From assembly GCA_036345935.2 (NCBI GenBank), contig JADWOT020000007.1:2799128-2863127 (forward strand): a stretch of 64,000 nucleotides of DNA, in the 5' to 3' direction. The notes under the pieces were generated by a model, which was not told the origin of the DNA, did not search any database, and was given only the letters and a program-made list of their open reading frames with translations. Each line of letters starts with the position of its first letter. The stretch's first letter is position 1. Position numbers and translations under genes: made by a program. The stretch comes from Taenia hydatigena (Eukaryota > Platyhelminthes > Cestoda > Cyclophyllidea > Taeniidae). Below are positions 50,901 to 63,172 of the stretch, one piece after another.

Positions 50901-53900
50901 AGCGACGCAGTCTCCACACTCGCAGCCCATGTCCTGCGGTGATTGCCTTCTGTTACAAGATTGACCGAATTACAGCGATGAATGCTTTTAATTGGGATCC
51001 GACTTTGGTGGATAGCCGAATACTTCCCTACTGGTCACGCGTTGATAATCATGGGGTTCCCTTCACTGGAAGGGCAGCTAATCCACTCAGTGGTAACCAT
51101 GCATACAGTGCACATGCTTGTTCTCACTGGAGGCGCGTTTGTCCTGGGGTAGTTCAAGGCCGTCTTCATGGGTTCAGTAGGTTCAACCAAGTTATGGATT
51201 TGCAAACATAAATATCACAGCAATTATCCTCTAATAACTTCGTACTTTGAGATTAGGGAAGTACCACAGAAACGACGAAATACTGCCAGGTTTCCTTTCC
51301 TTTCTAACAATGCTTCCCCACCAATTATCTTGCGTCTGCAGTAAAGCCGTAAAGGAAAGGTGTAGGGAGGTAGTAAGTTTGACGGATGGGACAGGGGACA
51401 ATTTGATAGACTGGAATAGAGAAGAGCTTGCCTACCTACTCAAATTCTCACTAACCAAATAGCCACATAAACAGGTAAGTGAAAAGCAAACGAATCTTAA
51501 TGCTTGCCAATGTATAAAAATGCAGGCGGGATCAAACCCGCGTCCACAATCCGTCAATCAACTATTAGCCCCCTGGCAAAGCCAATTACTTCTACGCTGT
51601 GACTATCATATCTCTATCACAGCGGGGAGACACGCCGAGGTGATTAGTGTGTTGCCCCCAAGGTAGTTACTATCACACTGTATCTTCACTAAACGCCCCA
51701 GCTATGAGCAGTTCAAAGGCTGTCATTCCAAGAAGCCTCATATGATGAAAATGAATGCATTAATTTCGGTGCTTTCGATAAAGACACCGAACAAAGTCAG
51801 GTTCAAGCAATGTAGCGCTCTTTGCATCATCTCCGTTCCAACTTCCATAGACACAATAACAACTGTTAATGGACCGACAAAACCACCTGATGCTTCCATA
51901 AAATTTGATTAAGTCTAAAGTAGCACATGGATCCCGAAAAAAATGCAAAACTTTCTTAGAAGTTGGAAGACAACAGGAGGAGAAAAAAGAGCGGCAAACC
52001 TTCTGGTTAGGAGTGTATTTCCTGGAGCATGCTTAATTGGCCCGTTAACGCATGGTGCGTCAACTGCTGGTATGACTTAGAAGGAAGAATGCTTAATTGG
52101 AGGTGAGAGTTGTTTCGTTGCAGACAGTTGCAAGAGATGCGACGCCGATTAATGCATCAGTGCTTGGCGTCCAGTATGCTCCATCGGCCAACAGTAGCAC
52201 CAGAGCATTCAGGTGAGCACACTGATAGCTTTCATTTGTATTTATTAAGAATCTTATGCGCATGCACACTTCAATGAAAAGCGAAACAAGTGGCAAGATT
52301 AGTTGCAAAAGTGAGCGAATTCAGCCAGGGGCATGATTAGAGGCTAATGAGCACGAACACTAGCCTTGCTAATGCTTAATGGGCATCAGTAGTGGCGAAA
52401 CGCTTGCTCGAGATCCGCACAAACAAGCGGACCACATAAGGAAGGAAAAGGTAGGAAGCGGCCCTAACAAAGGTACAGTTAGCCGCAAGTCACCCAAGTG
52501 TGATTTTCATCCAATCGGCAGTACCTGTTGCGGGTACAAAAGACTATACTTAATGACGAAGAGGCAGGCCAAATCAAACTGAGTGAATAAAAAAAAATGC
52601 TATGCAAACAGATGTATGTATGATTGTGTACACTTACAATTTGGCGAATTCCCTCCCTTGTATATCCACACTCTCAACTCGCACCGATGATTGGCACTTT
52701 CTGTCAACGACGTCATGAGCGTGGAAATTACCGCATCGCGCCGCACTTGGCCGACTTCCAAGCATTTCACCAAAGGGAGCATGCAGTCGACATACTGCAT
52801 CAAGTGTGCTCCCGTCTTCATTATCATTGCCCTAGTTTGGGCTTCTAGCTCACCTATCACCTCAGCCACGGGATCCAAAGCCGAAAAACATCTCCGTGCC
52901 TGCAGAGGCCGGATGAAACGTAAAAGGAGTAATCGCATTCGTAAAAAGGTATTGCGATGAACTTACCAACTAAAGCAGCAGAGTGGCGCCTAGTTTAAGA
53001 ATGATGTGGGCTGCATATCGACATCCCGCTCCTAGCAGAACCTCTACTGCCTCGCCTTGTGTTTGTTCAAATTGCGCTTGCTGATGCTGCAGATGAGCCA
53101 ATTCAGTCTGCCAATGGAGAGGAGCTTGCTTACGCGCCCTCTCGAAAGGCCCTACAATTGCATCCACGCTGCATCTCATAAACGCGATAGATTCTACTTA
53201 AATGGATGGTAGAACAACTTATGCGATACAACTGGCAAAGTGCAATTGTAAGAAGACATGAAGACGGAAAGAAATGATGGTCCTTCTCCTTAAAAATGCA
53301 TATTAAGAATGTTGTGTGCAAAAAATATCAAAGACGCTTAAAAAATGAAATCTGTTGTCACCTGAACATTAAACACTGCAACAGGAAATTTCAATTTCGA
53401 ATTCCGTCCCTTTCAGTTCCCATCAAGGCTTATTTATTGCATTCAAATCCGTCTCCAATTCTGAGTTATCACTCGCGCCAAAAACGGCAATAATTTTGGC
53501 GGATTGCCCTCAAATGGATTGCCCTTAACAAATGGAACACATCTATTGGGGCCAGTTAAGAGCACTCCACACGCCCAGACAAAGCACACCCCAAAGAAAA
53601 CCTTGAAGAAAACAAATCAACCAAACCATTGGGAAGTGAAGTCATAATGCTAAAAATCTTTGTGAAAAAAAACAGATATGCACATGCTTCTAAGCATTCA
53701 CACCTAAAATACTTTTGAACAAAAGCTGCACATAGGTTTAGACTCAACACGCATGAGAGTCATATGAGCGATTTTAAAGTGTGATTATATATTTTCTTTC
53801 TAAAAGAAAAGAAACTATGGAGAAAGAGTTGATTGTATGCGTAAAAATAATGCGACTTAAAAAATGGAAGGAAAAAGTAAGCTCTTGCTTATCCTTGCAG

Positions 53901-54160
53901 TGTCGCGAAACCTTCTTGAAGGTATAATAAGACAGGATTCTTAGGAAGAAATTCCACATTTGGCTCACAGAAAGCGATTGAAACCTTTGGCCTACCTTAT
54001 GGACTAGTTTACTTGGCCTATGCAAAACGATTAATGTAGCGCTGGTAACCAAGACCGACACCCATCCTGCCCCTCGCACCAGCAATCGCAGCGTACCCAA
54101 AATTAGAATAAATACACCCATGTGAAAAGCGAGCCACTCGTCTAAAATTCGTGCAGCCAT
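44946..54160 (-). pseudogene. Mirror copy of the left-arm candidate exons, internally duplicated
   Basis: It contains reverse-complement copies of all left-arm candidate exons from 13082 to 20405: 53996-54160, 52970-53196, 52638-52899, two copies each of the four-exon block (46800-48116 and 48693-50009), 45205-45407 and 44946-45113. Translations match the left arm. The tandem duplication would insert four exons twice and breaks one frame at 48369/48370. The candidate terminal exon at 21604-21752 has no copy here. If the arm is real, this copy is probably not equivalent to the left one; if it is an assembly artefact, it does not exist. Confidence 0.4.
46477..50262 (-). repeat. 1,893-bp tandem duplication found only in the right arm
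   Basis: Copy one is 46477-48369 and copy two 48370-50262. Each is the reverse complement of left-arm 16982-18874, present once in the left arm. At the junction the base for 16982 is directly followed by the base for 18874, without inserted bases and without visible microhomology at the joint. The unit contains four candidate exons of the plus-strand gene of the left arm (17235-17345, 17411-17580, 17623-17693, 18308-18551) and the start of a fifth open frame. In copy two that last frame is cut at the junction and reads into unrelated codons. Confidence 0.95.
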
Positions 54161-55215
54161 AGAGCTAATTTATCACTTTGTCAATTACCCACAATGGTGA
54201 TTTGATTAGATTTGGAAATTCGATCAATTTGGAAAATGGACTCAGAGATAAGGAATTTTTCCACCATTACGTGTGCCTACAGCTAGATGCAAGGACCTAT
54301 GCCTCTGTCGATGATTGGCCCTTGTATGCCTCTATGCCCACAAAAGGCGAGCAGATTAATAGACAAGAAATTGACTTGCTGATGCTGTTTAAGCAGCACA
54401 ACTTGTGCTCTGAGCGCACATGCATTGATTTGAGTGATTAATCGACAAAACGAATTCAAAACCTCCATCAACTGCATACCATTTTTTCACAGATCCAACG
54501 CAAACATCGGTTTCAAATATTGTTGGCCAATTTTTTGAGTATTAGTGTGCACAGCATAAGTAAAACGGTTAATTTGTTTCACTGTATCTAAAAATCAGGT
54601 AAATATTTTAAAAATAGGTGACAGGTTTTTACTGAAAAGTGTAGCATTTTATTAGGTAAGAAAACGGATGTGAGAATCCACTGCCAGATTAAAGGGTTGT
54701 GAGCTGAATATAATGAATACGGGAAGTCTTCGTGGTCATCCATGGATAGCGTTCCGAGTGACAATCGCGAACGAAGAAGGTAGTGTTTGTTGCAAGATTT
54801 CTTGTGTATCCTTCTCTAAACCATTTTATGACCTTGCGTCTGTAGCTGGATTAAGTGGATTACATCTGAGTCCCATTGGTGACCTAGTTTCTGAGTGGCG
54901 GCCTCGTGCAGAATTCTTCAGCGTTATTATTCGACAGTGGAGACCTTACGATGGCGTTTGTTTTAACCCACTGCTGCCTGATTGAGTGTGCCGATGACAC
55001 CACCCACTTCCCCTCAGAAGTGAATTTAAAACGGCGGAGAGTGAACATGCGGTACGGCATGCTAACTGTGAAATTTATCGGAGTGGCACCATTTGGAATA
55101 TGACCCACGTCAGTGGTCAGCACGCCAGATCTACGATCTAAAGGTCACGAGCTCGATCGCAGTTGTCGCACTTTTTGTTCTCGGATGCATTAAATTAACA
55201 AACCGACACCGCCGC

Positions 55216-55297
55216 GTTGCGATGACCGAGTGCTTAAGGCAGTAGACACGAAATTCATTGCGGACTCCCCGCGTAGGTTTAAATCCTGTTCACGACG
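55216..55297 (+). repeat. Mirror copy of the tRNA-Ser-like sequence
   Basis: Right-arm copy of 11945-12026 with the same variable-arm stem and the same altered B-box. Confidence 0.65.
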
Positions 55298-58200
55298 CGA
55301 GCTTCATCTTTCAACCAACCTCTCAGTTCTGCTATCGCCACTCGGTCCCGCGCACACACTGGTGCGGGATACATATACTCCACCCACCCAACGCACCCGC
55401 CACATTACACGGGTGTGCGAGGTCAGTACAGTAGACCAACAACAGCACGTTTTGCAAAGGATTTTGCGAAGTCGCAGAAGCTAAAAGAGATTTACACCCG
55501 ATCATTCACTAGCGCCGCAAGCAGGACCCAAAACTAAGCAGAAAGGACTTACTGAACACCCGGTCCATCGCCTTGCCCACCTGGCCATCGAGAAGCCTTT
55601 CCATCCCTCCCCATCCTCTGTCGCCGGCACCATGCAGACGTGGCCTTCATCTTTGCACTACTTGAGCTCACCACAGCATAACAGCAACGCTGCAAACGTT
55701 GTCATCGTCGATGAACACACCTAAATGCTCCAAATCGATCCTGGCTCGCGGCAAGGTCGTTATTGCACTCATGCTGCGCAACCCTTTCTTTGCATACGTC
55801 TCTATGCATCCAGATACGGTGAGAAATGGATCACTGTGAAGGCGCTTGGAGTGAAGTAAAGTAGGCTGCCTGCCGTCTGCGCGGAATACAATAATTGCTA
55901 CCGCTCTACACGTGAGAATCATACTCTCGCTAATATACTCAATGGAACCACGGTCCGTCGCCTTAATCATCTGGCTACCGCGTCAGGCCACCACCTTAAC
56001 ACCACGCACATCGTCAATGCCCTCAGTGCTGCGCTGTGCGCACTCTCCATGCCTCGATCATTATGCCAACCTTGCACGCCGACTCCTGTTCACAACTTTA
56101 CCAGTTCCCTAACAGCGCTATTCAAATGACCACCGCTCCTGATTTTCCAGTGCACCCTATGGCTAAGCTCACCCGCTTGAGTAGCTGCAGGACCTACGTC
56201 CTGATGCAATGAAAGCGCATGTGGTCCAGTAGCGGTGTTCCAAATGCCACCCATCCACTGCACACTGGGCACTACGCAGTGTCATAGGATGTGGTCTGGC
56301 GCGATGAGTCGTATTGTTGCAGGCGATTCTCGGTATCAGCAAGCGCGACAGCATGTGGACGCAAACTTGTGTCTGGAGGGCGTGACATGGGGTGAGGCGT
56401 TGCCGCTACCTAGAACTAAACCTGGAAAGCTTATTTTTTGAGGCAGACGCTAGAATGGACGTGGCTTGGACTAATATGAGGCTCTTTCCTTTTATCTGTA
56501 TGTAAAATTCCATGTCGGGGGTAACGTGCGAAGCTGAGTCACATGCTGATGACCTCACTTTAAGTCCAAGTGTCTGAGACTATAGCGGTCTTGCTGAGGG
56601 CCATAGGTTCATGGTGGACGTGAGTACAATTGACAATTCTGTACCCAATTAGGATGAGTGCACAGTTTTGGAGGCCACAAGTGTCCACGTGGGATTGCCT
56701 GAAACGGATTCACAGCAAGAAAAACTCAAATAAATTGAGACTTTCTATTCTTACGTGTCTGCCCGACTGGTTATAAGTTATCTCCCTAGGTTAGAAAATA
56801 ACCAATGCATGAGGGAGGAGTGCATTCTGAGGTACAAAATAAGCTAGAAAAATTTTATATGATGACCTATAAATAGGGCCGCAATATGGAATGAAGCCCT
56901 TATCACTAGTTCCAACAATAATAATGGATCCTACGCAATATTGAAGTACATTGGCTTCTGTCTTGTTAGTAAAGTAATTACCACACGATCAGACTGAGTT
57001 CATTTATCAGAGCTGCATTCCAGGTAGTCGTGGATGAAATCAAAGCGGTCTCTCAGCTTCATTTCGAACAAATTAGTAAATTGGCAGTAACGGTGAAAAT
57101 AGACTGACCTAGGTGGGGTTGCGACGCGTGAGGTGGATAAAATTTACTGGCGAAACTCACAGGCCAATAGTTTTGTACGTGTTTTGCTTGCGCTTTAAAT
57201 AAGCAAGTATGTTTTATTGCAGTGACATCACTGTATTCACTACAATGCATGAATGCTGCAAATATTTGTTCAAATACCATTTTAGGCAAGAAGCGCTAGG
57301 AAATGCGAACCTCGTGCTGAATGGAGTACCATCGATTTCCGAAGAGGCTACGTACCATGAATGCGTCTAGTCTGCAATATTTGTACCCATTTAATAATAA
57401 TCATGCCATTAAATGTGTCGTTTGATTAGCATGAGTACTAGAGCAGACTTTTCCAATTAGTGCTATATGGTGATAGTTTTGCGCATGTGCATTAATTTGA
57501 GCACCTCCGAACATACTCAAGAGCGCTAGCAGGCAAAGTCACTGGCGCCACGCACTTCATCCACTACTTTTTTAGCTTGCGTCTTCAAATGACTGCTTTC
57601 ATGAATTTCGAAATGCGACTATTTTTGCCTTCACTTACAATGGAAAATAGATAAATAAAGGGGCATTTGCTTAGTAAATGAGCGTCTGTTTCGTCAAAGC
57701 AAAATTAATGCCTCCTGGCAGTCCTGCCATTATATTTAGAAATAACGCTGCAGTTTCTTTAAGGACTGCATACAATGAGTCTCTAGGTGGTGGTTAAGGG
57801 AAAAAATTTAAGATTCTTAAATGGATATGATGCTGCGATGCTAATGCAAACCAACCACGAAGTGCCACTTTATAATGCACCGATTGTTGCAATTTTGCAT
57901 CTATATTACCCAATTTTGTTCAGTAGCAAGTATTTTGTGATTATAATTGGTGCAACTGGGGGAGGGAAGCGACTTCACTGGCACTTTTAATTTCGGCATC
58001 GATTTTCCTTCTCAGATGGCATTGGTGGTGACGAATTGATTGCTTGGTGATTCAATGATTTAAATTCCAACAAATATGAAGCCAATTGCAATGGTCACAA
58101 CATGGAGTAAACAATGGCTGCCCTATTACCAGCGAAAGACTGTAAATGTCCAGTGAGACCAGCACATGAAAGACGGAATAATGAATCGCAAAACAATCGC

Positions 58201-59168
58201 TGTATAAATTGACACATGCTCCAGTGGGTTGGATCTCGTCTTCTCTTTTACATAAAACACTTAGTTGAGGTAGATCAACACATGCATCCAAATACCACGG
58301 TAGAATAAGCAGCAGCAGTGGGTGCATAGATTTTTATCTCCCTCCTCGTGATCAGTGAAAAAGGATGAATGAGCTCGATATGCTCCAACCCAACAAATCC
58401 CACACACAAATTTGTGTCCACACTACAAGCATAATGACACCGATAGGATAGCTGCAGCCCTAAGACCAGCATTATTCATATTGGTCAAATAGCAAATAAC
58501 AATTGCATGACCACATTTTCTGCTGGCCAATCAACCATCGAATTCGCTACCTGACATAAAAGCAACTAATTCATCTTTCTCACACCATGTGCACATGACG
58601 ACCCCCACCACTTTTCGTACTTCGACAATACGCTTACCACTATCACTTCGTGTGTATTGGAAAACGAAAAGCATCCAAATCCTTTTTAAGTAACCTCGTG
58701 AAAACTTAATAACAATTCCACCATCTTAGAGGCCCAAGAAGCCAAAAATTACAGTTAAATATAGCTATCACAGAATCCAAACCATGAAAACGCTTTATTT
58801 CTCTGAAATAGATCAACTTCAGTAGTCGACAATCTCTCGCACAACATCGAGCTTACCGATTTTGCTGTCCATGCAGTCAAATAGCAGCACCAGAAAATGC
58901 CAATGAAATGATATCAATAGCGCTCAACCTGATTGCAACCTAGGCGCTACCATTTATTCCACAAGACACTACTAATACAGCTCATAAACAGCACTCGAAA
59001 TGCTAATCTCCCCAAAAACTGCGGACCAAGTCACCGTGGACCACAACTTCCACAAGGCTATTCAAAAGTGCCAACAGGTAGCACTCCTAATTAAGAGCCA
59101 ATCGGGCGTCATCAACAGACCCACCTTGCTTATGAGGACGAGTAACGCACCTCAACTCTTACTATTGC

Positions 59169-59374
59169 GTTGTCTTTAGGTAGTATGCACCATCAGTGCA
59201 TGCTGAACTGCACAATGGTTGACGACGCACCTCCGACACTGGTTCTCCTTACTGATATCTTCGGCGCAGTCAGAGCGAGGTATGTAGGAGGTTTCGGGTG
59301 GTTATGAGAATGATCTAGACAACAAGAGAGCGCGTTTGGAGATTTAGGCAGGTTGTCGTGATGCCAAAGGTATT
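59169..59374 (-). repeat. Dispersed repeat R1, mirror of copy A
   Basis: Right-arm reverse-complement copy of 7868-8073. Confidence 0.75.
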
Positions 59375-61057
59375 TAGTTGGTTGCACGCAAGTCATAGAG
59401 GAAAAAATAGGGTGAGTGATAGCAACGCATTCAATACAAAGCGCAAGCATTCTCTGTTTGAATATCTTAGATCAGTTCTGGACCAAAGATAATATCCAAC
59501 CTAACGCAACGACATGGCGAATAATCAATCAAGTTAAAGCCAATGTTATCGTATCCCATAAAAATAAAGCCAAAGACAATTTGCAAACGTTGATTAGTGC
59601 AGCAGAATAGAAGGCAAACAATGAACGCATGGAAGTACAAATCGCAAAGTAACATAAGCGAACATGAATTCGAATCCACTTCCGGTGAGGGTTAGACGCG
59701 ACTTATTGCTACGCTGCAGCTAACCCTTTAGGCCTACTAATCCACTGACTCTATACATCTGCGTGATTTTATTCAGGCTGCAGATTGTTGGCCTCCGGTC
59801 GCGGTGGTGGCAAATAGACACCGATGAGTCGGTAGGTGGGCAGCACTGGAAGGCGACAAATGGATCAGTCAGCTGATAAATGAACCGTTAGTCCCTTAAT
59901 AATGAGTAGATGGGAGGGAAAGAATGATGATTGTGCGAACGCAGATAAGCAAAATATTCGTTGAGGGAAAACGTGTGTTTAGTGAGGGATGATGACGTCG
60001 GAAGAAAAAAGCGGGTGTAGGGGCGTGATGCAGTGAGGGTAGAGATAGATGACGGATAGTGAATGGTTGACAGTAGATTAAAAGAAAGAAAATGAATTGC
60101 ATTGAACGACATTGTGTTGCTCTGCGCTGCAAAATGGTGGCTGGCTGGTTGACTAAATGATTGGGTGGGTGAGTGGAAGGCATGGCGGTCTAGAAGTACA
60201 ATATTCGCTTAGGGTGTTAGTGATCCCGACCAGCCTCGCGTATGCTTGACATGCCTGACTCTACTTGTCACTCCATAGCCGCCGGTTGAGCTAGCGATGA
60301 TGAGGCGTGCAGAAGTTACTCCACGTAACACGACAATGTGTCCTGTCGTTCATCTCTTATGTCCGCCGACATATAGGGACGCGAATGCCTTTAATATTAT
60401 TGCTTGATGGTGCGTAATGGAGGCGTATTATTTCTTCCTCTAGTCGCAGATAGGAGTGTTCAGGTGGATACCACCAGAGTGCGACCATGGCGGTAGCAGC
60501 GGTGATGGTAGATGCAGTCGACAGGGCCGCAGATGGTTCAGGTGTGGGAAGCAGTGTGCTGCAGCATGCGTTGTTCCGAGAGGTACGGGGTGGGAAGGGA
60601 GCCGTTGTTATTGTAAGCTTGGTAGGCTTAGGTAGCAAAGCCTAGTAGTCCTGGTCCCGGAGGTGTGAATCCGAGCTCCACGTCGGACGACATGGAATCG
60701 ATTGAGTGTTTCTGGTGAGATGGTGCAGTTGGATGGTTGGATACAGCTCCGACCGTGGCTGTTCTCACCTTACTACCTTGTCTCTGTCGCTGGAACGTGA
60801 TGACGTATTCATCAGTGCTGCACATCACCCTACAATCGTCGTCAAACGGAGTGTGGCAGCAGATGCACAACGCCGTAGAGAAGAGCTTGCAAGTAGTCGA
60901 ATTTTACGACACCCATATTGATTAGCGGCGAGGCAAGTTGGCATTGTTGACAGTAACGTGATGTGCAGGGGAACGGCGAGGTAGAATGTGAGTGAAATGG
61001 GGTAGGGTGGGAGGTGGGAACTTGAAAAAAAGGCCGCAAAATGTGGCGGGTAGCTTC

Positions 61058-61140
61058 GCTAGGATGGCCGAGTGGTTGGGTTGGTGGACTTTAGGTCCAC
61101 TTAAGAGATCTCCGCGTGGGTTTGAATCACGCTTCTGGCA
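61058..61140 (+). repeat. Mirror copy of the tRNA-Leu-like sequence
   Basis: Right-arm copy of 6102-6184, with the same A-box, altered B-box and paired acceptor ends. Confidence 0.6.
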
Positions 61141-61518
61141 TGTTTGAGATCTGTGTCCACTGATATGCTTCGTATCTATTCCCGTAGGTCTACCAATCCA
61201 TCGGCACCGCATGCGTGAGCCCTCTTGCCCATGCTGCAGTTTGTTGGACGTAAGTCGCGGTGTTAATAGATGCAAGCTAATGAGTGAATGCAAGCTCACA
61301 TATCTCTACTGCGGTGATTTTCGTCCTTCTCATAATATACTAGCGTTTACTTTAGAGTTTCTTCTCCTTGCTACGGGCACTTATAATGAGTGCATAATCT
61401 CCTACCCTAAACAAAATTTATATCTAATCGTAACCTTGGATCTCTTCAATTCGCCAGTAAGAATCTGTGCAATTGCCTAGAGACATGCTAATCAAAACTC
61501 ACTATATTCGGTGGCTTC

Positions 61519-61803
61519 ATGGCACTGATGTCTGCTTTCTCAGTTAACTGGTTTAGGGAGCCACGAAGAATCGTCGGATGTAGGTTGAAGTCCTTGTCAC
61601 TCTATTCCAGGTTGATGGCATGCCATCTTTCCATTCGTTTCTGCGTTAGTTCGGTGATCATTATTCGTCCATGGATGAAGATGGCCACAAAATTTAGGAC
61701 TAAAATGCTTCCTGATTTTTATGCCTATACTAAGGCTCCTGTTCGGATCTTAATTGGCTCAGACTTATTTAGGCCAATAATAAGCTTCAGGCAGAGTAGT
61801 TAA
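61519..61803 (+). pseudogene. Mirror copy of the possible BEL/Pao relic
   Basis: Right-arm copy of the frame at 5439-5723, identical in translation and equally weak as a call. Its presence follows from the large inverted repeat and is not independent evidence of function. Confidence 0.22.
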
Positions 61804-63072
61804 GCGCTGCCAGTTTGGTGAGGTGGATGGAATAACGCTTGAAAGAAATCCATTCAGTATTCGGTTTTGGTAACAAAAGAAAAGCAACGGATTCCATTTA
61901 AGTGAGCGAGTGGGTCGACAATCTAAGGCCGCCGTCAAAAGAAGCAGAGAACAACACAGGGACTCGTAATCACATTCTCGTCAAGTTACCAAATCTTTAT
62001 TTCGTGCGGACAACCAGAGGAGTAAAAGATGAATAACTGTGCATGTAATTATGCAACTGCTATGCCATCGGTGATTACAGGACGAGAACAGCATTTCACT
62101 CACAGTCGTCAAAAGCTAGATCTAAATAAGCAAATGGTGCTTATGTGCGAATCGACTTGCAACTGCCTTTTCTGAAAGGACATGCATCCTCCTTATCTAG
62201 ATCTTGACAGGATGCTCATGGTATTGTCTCATTAAAGCGTTATAGCCATTAGCATATGCATTTAAAGGGGTGATGCACGGAGTGGCTTCCTTATAGTGTA
62301 ACAAACTAAATGCACGGAAGCTAAATTGGCTCATTATTTGGCCTTACTCCATTACAGAGACAAGTGCTCTAGAGGCTCAAAGTGCTTTCTTGGTTTACTT
62401 ATTAGTACTTAGTGTCGTGAAGTCAATATCAACAAAGTCCGATCGGATTCAGAATTAAGACGGAGATCATTCCAACGTAGAGGAGGCGTAGTAGTGAGGA
62501 GTACCTCTGTCCCAAAGCATATAAGTCCATTAACTAAGTCCACAGCCAAATAATGACAGAGCCAGATCTTTTTGCGGGTGCGGTAACTTAGTCAAGTTTT
62601 AGCAAGGCCCGAAACAAAGCACTGAGCTGTTAATTCTGTTATAATTATAATACAACGTATCCGTTGCAATTAATGCTGGGTGATAGCCTTTTTTAATAGT
62701 CTGTGCCGCTTATTGCTAGCAGAGCCCTGGAAACTTACGCCTCTCAACGGAATTGTCAGAGAGGATTCAAATCGACGTGTCAGTGGCTGAAGCTAATCAA
62801 TGCTATGACTTAAGTTAAGCCTACGGCTCCTTCTTGCCTATTTCTATGCCCCGATGCATAAGCGATGCTGAGCCAAAGTGCATTGATGCATCTACCGATT
62901 ATTTGAATAAGGTTCCCATCCAAATAAGCTAAGTTGAGCTAAAATTAATGCTCTACGGATCACAAAATGAGGCTACTACTGTTAATAAACTTAGATCTAA
63001 GGCAAGTGGAAACCAGTTATCTAACCGCTGTTCAACCCTTGCCACACGTTTCAACAATAAGCGAAGACAATA

Positions 63073-63172
63073 NNNNNNNNNNNNNNNNNNNNNNNNNNNN
63101 NNNNNNNNNNNNNNNNNNNNNNNNNNNNNNNNNNNNNNNNNNNNNNNNNNNNNNNNNNNNNNNNNNNNNNNN
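63073..63172. other. Scaffold gap of 100 N
   Basis: A run of exactly 100 N. A round number is the usual placeholder for a gap of unknown size. Sequence on the two sides need not be adjacent in the genome. The right arm ends immediately before it, and the sequence after it does not continue the left arm outward past 4170. Confidence 0.99.

Larger units (their letters stand above)
43858..63072 (-). repeat. Right arm of the inverted repeat
   Basis: This is the reverse complement of 4170-21493. It is longer than the left arm only because it carries an extra 1,893-bp tandem copy at 48370-50262 and is 2 bp shorter near 51947. Every feature of the left arm has a mirror copy here on the opposite strand. 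The arm stops at the exact base where a run of 100 N begins, so its outer edge coincides with a contig end. Two differences from the left arm were seen: a substitution at 56100 (partner 11142) and a homopolymer change at about 51947 (partner about 15288). Confidence 0.97.

Noticed and set aside
4170..63072. Open frames of 60-130 codons throughout, many in mirrored pairs
   Set aside because: Their number and lengths fit chance. The exact pairs exist only because of the inverted repeat, so their conservation is not evidence of selection.
4170..63072. Inverted repeat as a giant transposon with terminal inverted repeats
   Set aside because: The arms contain old repeats and gene-like exons, the spacer has no transposase-like frame, and the outer end cannot be seen because of the gap. 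Segmental duplication or artefact is simpler.
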